DNA from: Mortierella sp. BCC40632
Lineage: Eukaryota > Mortierellomycota > Mortierellomycetes > Mortierellales > Mortierellaceae
DNA: 64,000 bases
NCBI GenBank assembly: GCA_011634665.1
Contig: WAEK01000031.1
Span: 103,703-167,702, forward strand
Direction: 5' to 3'
Shown here: one piece after another, positions 59,300 to 64,000 of the stretch
Layout of the letters: each line of letters opens with the position of its first letter
How positions within the stretch are numbered: position 1 is the first letter of the stretch
Made by a program: the position numbers and the translations under genes
Notes under the pieces: model-generated
Told to the model about the DNA's origin: nothing
What the model saw: the letters and a program-made list of their open reading frames with translations, nothing else
Databases searched by the model: none

Positions 59300-59764
59300 T
59301 TTAACTCATTTCAATTAAGTTACACACCTTCTTGGTATCTGTGGATTTTTTGGGTTCTGAAATAGAACTTTCCTGCAAGTTCAACTTGTTGCTTGTTAAC
59401 AATTTCAGAAACAGGAACTGCCTCAACTTCCTTCACCTTTTAAAACCGCTTTTTACAATCTTCACCTTTTCTTTCTTTTGACATTGAACACAACAATAAA
59501 ATAGTCCCTTTTTTTTATTGAACTAATCTTCAATTCCTGTAATTCCAATTGCTTCTCAATAAATGTTCTCGCTTCCAAATTTTTCAAAAGCGTCTTTCCC
59601 ACAAGTCCATATCTCCAACAGCTCAGCCCTTTCTCGTCGTCTATTTTACAACTCTCCCAAAACAAATACCTCTCATCAAAATCGCTCTCCGAACCAACGA
59701 CAACAATTTTCTTTTTTCTCCTTGAGGACTTTATCAACTCTGTATAACTGTCAAATCTTTCCAT
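59300..59764 (-). CDS. Hypothetical protein, two segments
   Basis: A frame from ATG near 59764 runs to about 59462 (Lys/Glu-rich, KKKIVVVGSES and CWRYGLVGK segments). A second coding-like frame on the same strand (VKEVEAVPVSEIVNKQQVE) runs to TAA near 59320. The join is unresolved. Unknown family. Confidence 0.35.
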
Positions 59765-59989
59765 CTCACTTTGCAAACATGAATGATAACTTAGAATGAA
59801 TTTCTCCTAATTCGGCGGGTTCCCGTGGATAATAAAAACTAGACTGTTGGTTTGTTGATGGTTTCAGTATCCTCCCAATCGCTACGAGATATCCTCTTTC
59901 TTTCTGAATAAGTTTCAACCTGAATTATCGCTTTCATCTAAGACACAATTCAAAGGGAACGTTACCAGTTTTCGTTACTTTTTCAGGTG

Positions 59990-60310
59990 TCACATATTGT
60001 CCTTTTCACCTGTTTTTGACTTCTGTTTGCCCTGCTTATTTGAGGATTAACAGCTCCCCTTCGCAGTAACCCCATGCAACGGACCGTGCATAATCCACGA
60101 AAATAAGAGTGGAAAAACAAAAACAGATGAAATGGAGAATACAACATCTTTTTAATATTGCCCTTTTCACCTGGTTTTGACTTCAGTTTGCACTACTTAA
60201 TTGAGGATTTACAGCTCTTCGCAGTAACCTCATGCAACGGACCGTGTATAATCCTCGAAAATAAGAGTGGTAAAACAAAAACAGATGAAATGGAGAATAT
60301 ATTATCATTT
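59990..60310. repeat. ~160-bp tandem duplication
   Basis: 59990-60148 and 60158-60305 share TGTTTTTGACTTCWGTTTGC, GCAACGGACCGTG and AAAACAAAAACAGATGAAATG. A third relative is at 33860-33940. Confidence 0.8.
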
Positions 60311-61639
60311 TTATACTCATACTGTTCCCTTCAAATCTTTTTAACTCCTATACAAATACCTTTTTCCTCAACCGACAATCTTGTTTCTGACTGCTTTTAA
60401 ATTATGACTTTCTAGGTTTTTTTTCCTTTTCTAAACTCTAGCACTCTCCTTTTTATACTTCTGCATTTTTACCAGCTATCCTTAAACACTTTTTACATAA
60501 CATTTAATACTGACTCATCCTTTTGCTTTTTTCCATTCTCAAAAACAGCCCTCCTACCTTAAACTGTCGTTGATTCACTCAGGGAATATCTTCATACTCC
60601 GTCATTGTCACACGAATCATTATGTTCCGAACCATCTCTCCATTCCTTCCAGACATCAATTGAAAATTGTTGATATTCCCGCCTCAAATACTCCTTACAG
60701 CCCTTCAAATTATGACCACGACACTGGATTGTATTGTCGAAAAATCTCAAAGTCCAAAATAGCCAACTCTGATAACAGCGCAGTGATTTACAAAGTCCTA
60801 GCGTCTCACTCGGGTTTCTCCTGATAGTTTGACATACTAATCCCCCAAACATCTCTCCATGAAATCCTTCACCAAAACATCCTGACACTTCTTCCAGATC
60901 TCCATCATAACCCTCCTCAAAATTTCTTATTCTAACCAGATCTCCGTTTTGACACACTCCTTCTAAATAATCCGGTTATCTGTTTAAGTTTACTTTGAAT
61001 AACTCTCTCCTTCTTGACGCAACAAGAGGTTTTACAAATTTGATGTCATCATCATGCCCATTTTCTTTTATATGCTCACCAAATCTTTAATTTCCGTTCA
61101 GCCTTGCGCGGGCTCTAATATATAAGTTTTAATCCATCATCCATTTTAATTCCGCTTCTCTTTCTTTTTCTTTTTTTTTCTTTCTTTTCTTTTTTCTTTT
61201 TCTTCTCTTTTCTTTTTCTTTTCTTTTTCTTTTTTTTTTCTTTTCTTTTCTTTTCTTTTCTTTTCTTTCTTTTCTTTTCACTTTTCTTTTCTTTCTTTTT
61301 TCTTTTCTTTATACCTCCACCCCGCGGTCAGGTGCATTGCATACCTATCATGCTATCTGAAATATTGGTCATTTATTACGTTTGTTTTATGTCAGCAACT
61401 CTTCTCTATTTATATAGGCGCTGTTTTCTGTTCAAACTCTGTTCTAAAAATCAACCCATCTTTTCTCATGTCATTTCTTTATGACATCATCAACATTTAA
61501 TACATCTACTAAATATCGCCATTTTATCATATTCTCCATCAAACTCTGTGTTTTCATAAACAAATAAAAAACCTTCCTTGTCAACTCTTAGTCTCGTAAT
61601 TTATTATAAGGTTTCATTCCATAAATCCCTTTTACACTC
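60311..61639. other. AT-rich, no supported gene
   Basis: Contains a minus-strand open frame at 60592-60957 (121 codons, unsupported) and a long (TTTTC)n-type tract at 61160-61310. Confidence 0.4.
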
Positions 61640-63920
61640 AATTCGAGCGACATTTGGACAAAATATCCTTGGCTAAAAAGTATCTTGTTGACAAGTGTCT
61701 CTTTTTCGAATCTGAATCATCTGGAAAAATCAATCTCCATATACGTTCCCAAATGTTACATCCCTTCACATTGGCGTTTTCCTTATATTTTAGATCCTCC
61801 GTCATCACTGATACCACTTTTCTATCCAATCGATTGGTCAAATCTATAGCCTCCGGTTAATGGATTAAAAATCCATCTATCCAATATAATACTATCTTCA
61901 ATCTCTCCAAATATCCCACATCTCCTTGAAAAACACCTTTTGTCAGATTTGGCTTAGTTAACACTATTCTCCTCCATGACAACAAATCCAAACATTACAA
62001 TTCCTAGACAAAAGGGCTCTCAAGTTTATCTTATTATCCTTCAGTGCCATGACAACCTCTGAGAGCATTATCCCGGATATGTCACTCTTTTATCTCCTCC
62101 AAATTTATCCTGCATCCCTCATTATCCTCAAAAGCGCCCCCACCAGGACTCCATTGGCTAGGAGATCCTGATCTTGGCTCCTTATCGGCACTTTCCCAAT
62201 TCCCTTATAATCAATGACCAGTGACGTAAAAGTCTCCTCTCTGTCTAAATAGGCTACAAAAATCACCCAGACGTTGTTTATGACCTTCTTTTCAATAGAG
62301 TCACCGTCAGATCTCTCACTTTACTCGTGTTTTACCATCTGGGTTAGAAAACTTTCGCATTCAATCGTTTTCGATCTGATATTAAAACTTCTCTCCATTT
62401 CAGATATTCCGTTTCTCGCCTCCATTCACTATTAACCAAAACTACATCCATCCAATGCTTTAACGTTTGACGGCAAACATCCCCCATTTCCATCTGAACA
62501 TCGGCTAATATTCTGAGGTCGTATTTCCGGATTTCAAAAATATATTAATGTCCATGTCTCACTTTTCAGTGTCTTGTTCAATTGACTGCCCTTTCTCCTT
62601 TTTTTTTTTCTTTTTAGAATTCTATAATCATATATACTTTACTCTCTCAAATCTTCTCAATACACCATAATCTCTCTCTCTTTTTACTATTTCTATCATG
62701 CACCTTTCATTTCACTATCTTTTGCCTTAATCTTTTTACTTCAAAATATCTCCTTAACTAAAGAAAGAGTTTCTGAGGGTGATTTCTTCGTCCATGCGTA
62801 GCATCTCCCTAAATCATCATCAGTCCTTTTCCTATCCTATTCCAATTCTGTTATGGCTATATTAAGAACTTTGACTGAACTCTTGTATAACCCGAATGAT
62901 TTTTCCTATCCTAAATATGAAGTGACAGTCCATTGCACAACACAAGGAGCCTCAATTATTTTTCACAGTATCTCTTTTTTGTTGGTTTTTGCTTCGTTTC
63001 CATTGTTCAATCACTCTACATTCACCTAATACCCTTGCTTCTTTCTCTTCACGCACATGTCATACTCTGCATTCGAATCTTCATTTAAACAATGCCTCCA
63101 AATTAATTCCAAATTGTTTGATCAGTGGATCAAGCGGGGCTTTTTTAAAATATTGAATACAACTCCCTGTTCAAGCTATCTTTTCCTATTTCTCCAATAT
63201 CCAGATCTCCCTCCAAACTTTTACACTTACAATAGATTTGTTGTTTGTTAAGTAAAGATTTCATAGATAGTAGATCAAAAACAAACAGATAACATTCTGT
63301 TTTAATTTTGATGTCTTTCACAGCAAGGACAATCTCCCATAAAAACACGCCATTGATATCAACCCACTCCTCCAACTCCTTCTGCTTACGCTTTATCAAT
63401 CGAAATACGGTGCATGTTACAGAAAGATACCTCCTTGTCTCCTAAATCTGCACACCATCCATCCGGCTCCCCCATCCAATCCCCTACCCCTCAAACTCTT
63501 CAGGTTCTTTACATAAAATCCCCAAACGTTTTGCGATAATATCTTTCCAAGTTGAAGATTGTATCCTGAGAAAAGCCTTGATGGCATGTCATCGATATTA
63601 AGTACTAAATATTTTTACATAACGCTTCTACTGAACTGATCCCATAAATTCTCTTCTGGTCCCAATTTCATCTGTAATTATTACCAATTTCCCACCTAAT
63701 CGCTCACGTCATTTTCTCCACTCGTTCGATTAACGAGGCGGGCGCTTCCCTGGTTGTTTTGATGGCACTTTCAAAGGTTAAATCCGTATTCAAGACGGAG
63801 GGTCTTTATCTCCTGCTATAATGCATCCATTGCTTTTCTTCACTTGACTCCCCGACAAATAACCCCCGTTTAATGGGGTTTTTTTCACATCATTTCGTTT
63901 TATGCCCTTTAGATAATAGT
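61640..63920 (-). pseudogene. Decayed minus-strand coding sequence
   Basis: Coding-like blocks separated by stops and shifts. Examples are NIWERIWRLIFPD near 61740, VINNVWVIFVAYLDREE near 62260, NGVLVGALLRIMRDAG near 62140, and AIKTTREAPASLIERV near 63740. All are on the minus strand, suggesting one or two old genes of an unrecognised family. No intact frame over about 85 codons remains. Confidence 0.45.
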
Positions 63921-64000
63921 GCTCAATTCTCTGTTACAATAAATAATCGCCCCGTCAAGGATCTACCATTTTGTATAATTATACCTGCTCCTTTTTAATT

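Overview
The window is eukaryotic and almost certainly from a fungus. It has short spliceosomal introns (about 70-130 nt, GTAAGT-like donors, YAG acceptors), three 3' fragments of a fungal-type 28S rRNA, F-box/LRR proteins, a MATA-type HMG box, a TALE homeodomain and Crinkler (CRN) effectors. CRN proteins together with expanded F-box and HMG families point to an early-diverging lineage, most likely Mucoromycota sensu lato (Mortierellomycotina- or Glomeromycotina-like). That placement is inference. Much of the DNA is repeat-rich, with 20-50 nt poly(T) runs, minisatellites and several generations of duplication.

Layout. 1-8.5 kb: minus-strand hypothetical genes, minisatellites, a frameshifted plus-strand pseudogene and one intact unknown ORF. 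9.1-14.0 kb: first copy of a ~5 kb duplicated unit carrying minus-strand CRN-like ORFs, a truncated 28S rRNA 3' end and an acidic hypothetical gene. 15.8-19.7 kb: tandem pair of F-box/LRR genes with the same two-exon plan. 21.1-23.2 kb: a POT1-like telomere protein. 23.66-25.16 kb: partial second copy of the unit, followed by a small repeat-rich gene. 26-29 kb: three ~165 bp tandem repeats, then a two-exon F-box gene. 29.4-30.9 kb: C2H2 zinc-finger gene. 31.2-36 kb: minisatellite and three diverged dispersed repeats.

36.2-43.0 kb is a cluster of regulators: a TALE homeodomain gene divergent from a MATA_HMG gene only 114 bp away, two small unknown genes, a CRN header gene, and divergent from it a JmjC/4CXXC zinc-finger gene. 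43.2-48.5 kb is the third copy of the 28S/CRN-like unit. 52.6-59.0 kb repeats the CRN-JmjC arrangement: a large CRN (ubiquitin-like header, P-loop NTPase, PD-(D/E)xK-like nuclease) divergent from a second, frameshifted JmjC paralogue. Both JmjC copies carry a four-copy, exactly 21-bp-phased promoter array. 59.3-64 kb is AT-rich with decayed minus-strand coding sequence.

The strongest candidates for something new are the duplicated CRN-JmjC divergent module with its phased array, the homeodomain/HMG divergent pair, the three truncated 28S fragments joined at one identical point to a CRN-like unit, and a recurrent 14-18 bp palindrome. All intron-exon models were derived by eye from splice signals and reading frame; none is confirmed by transcripts.
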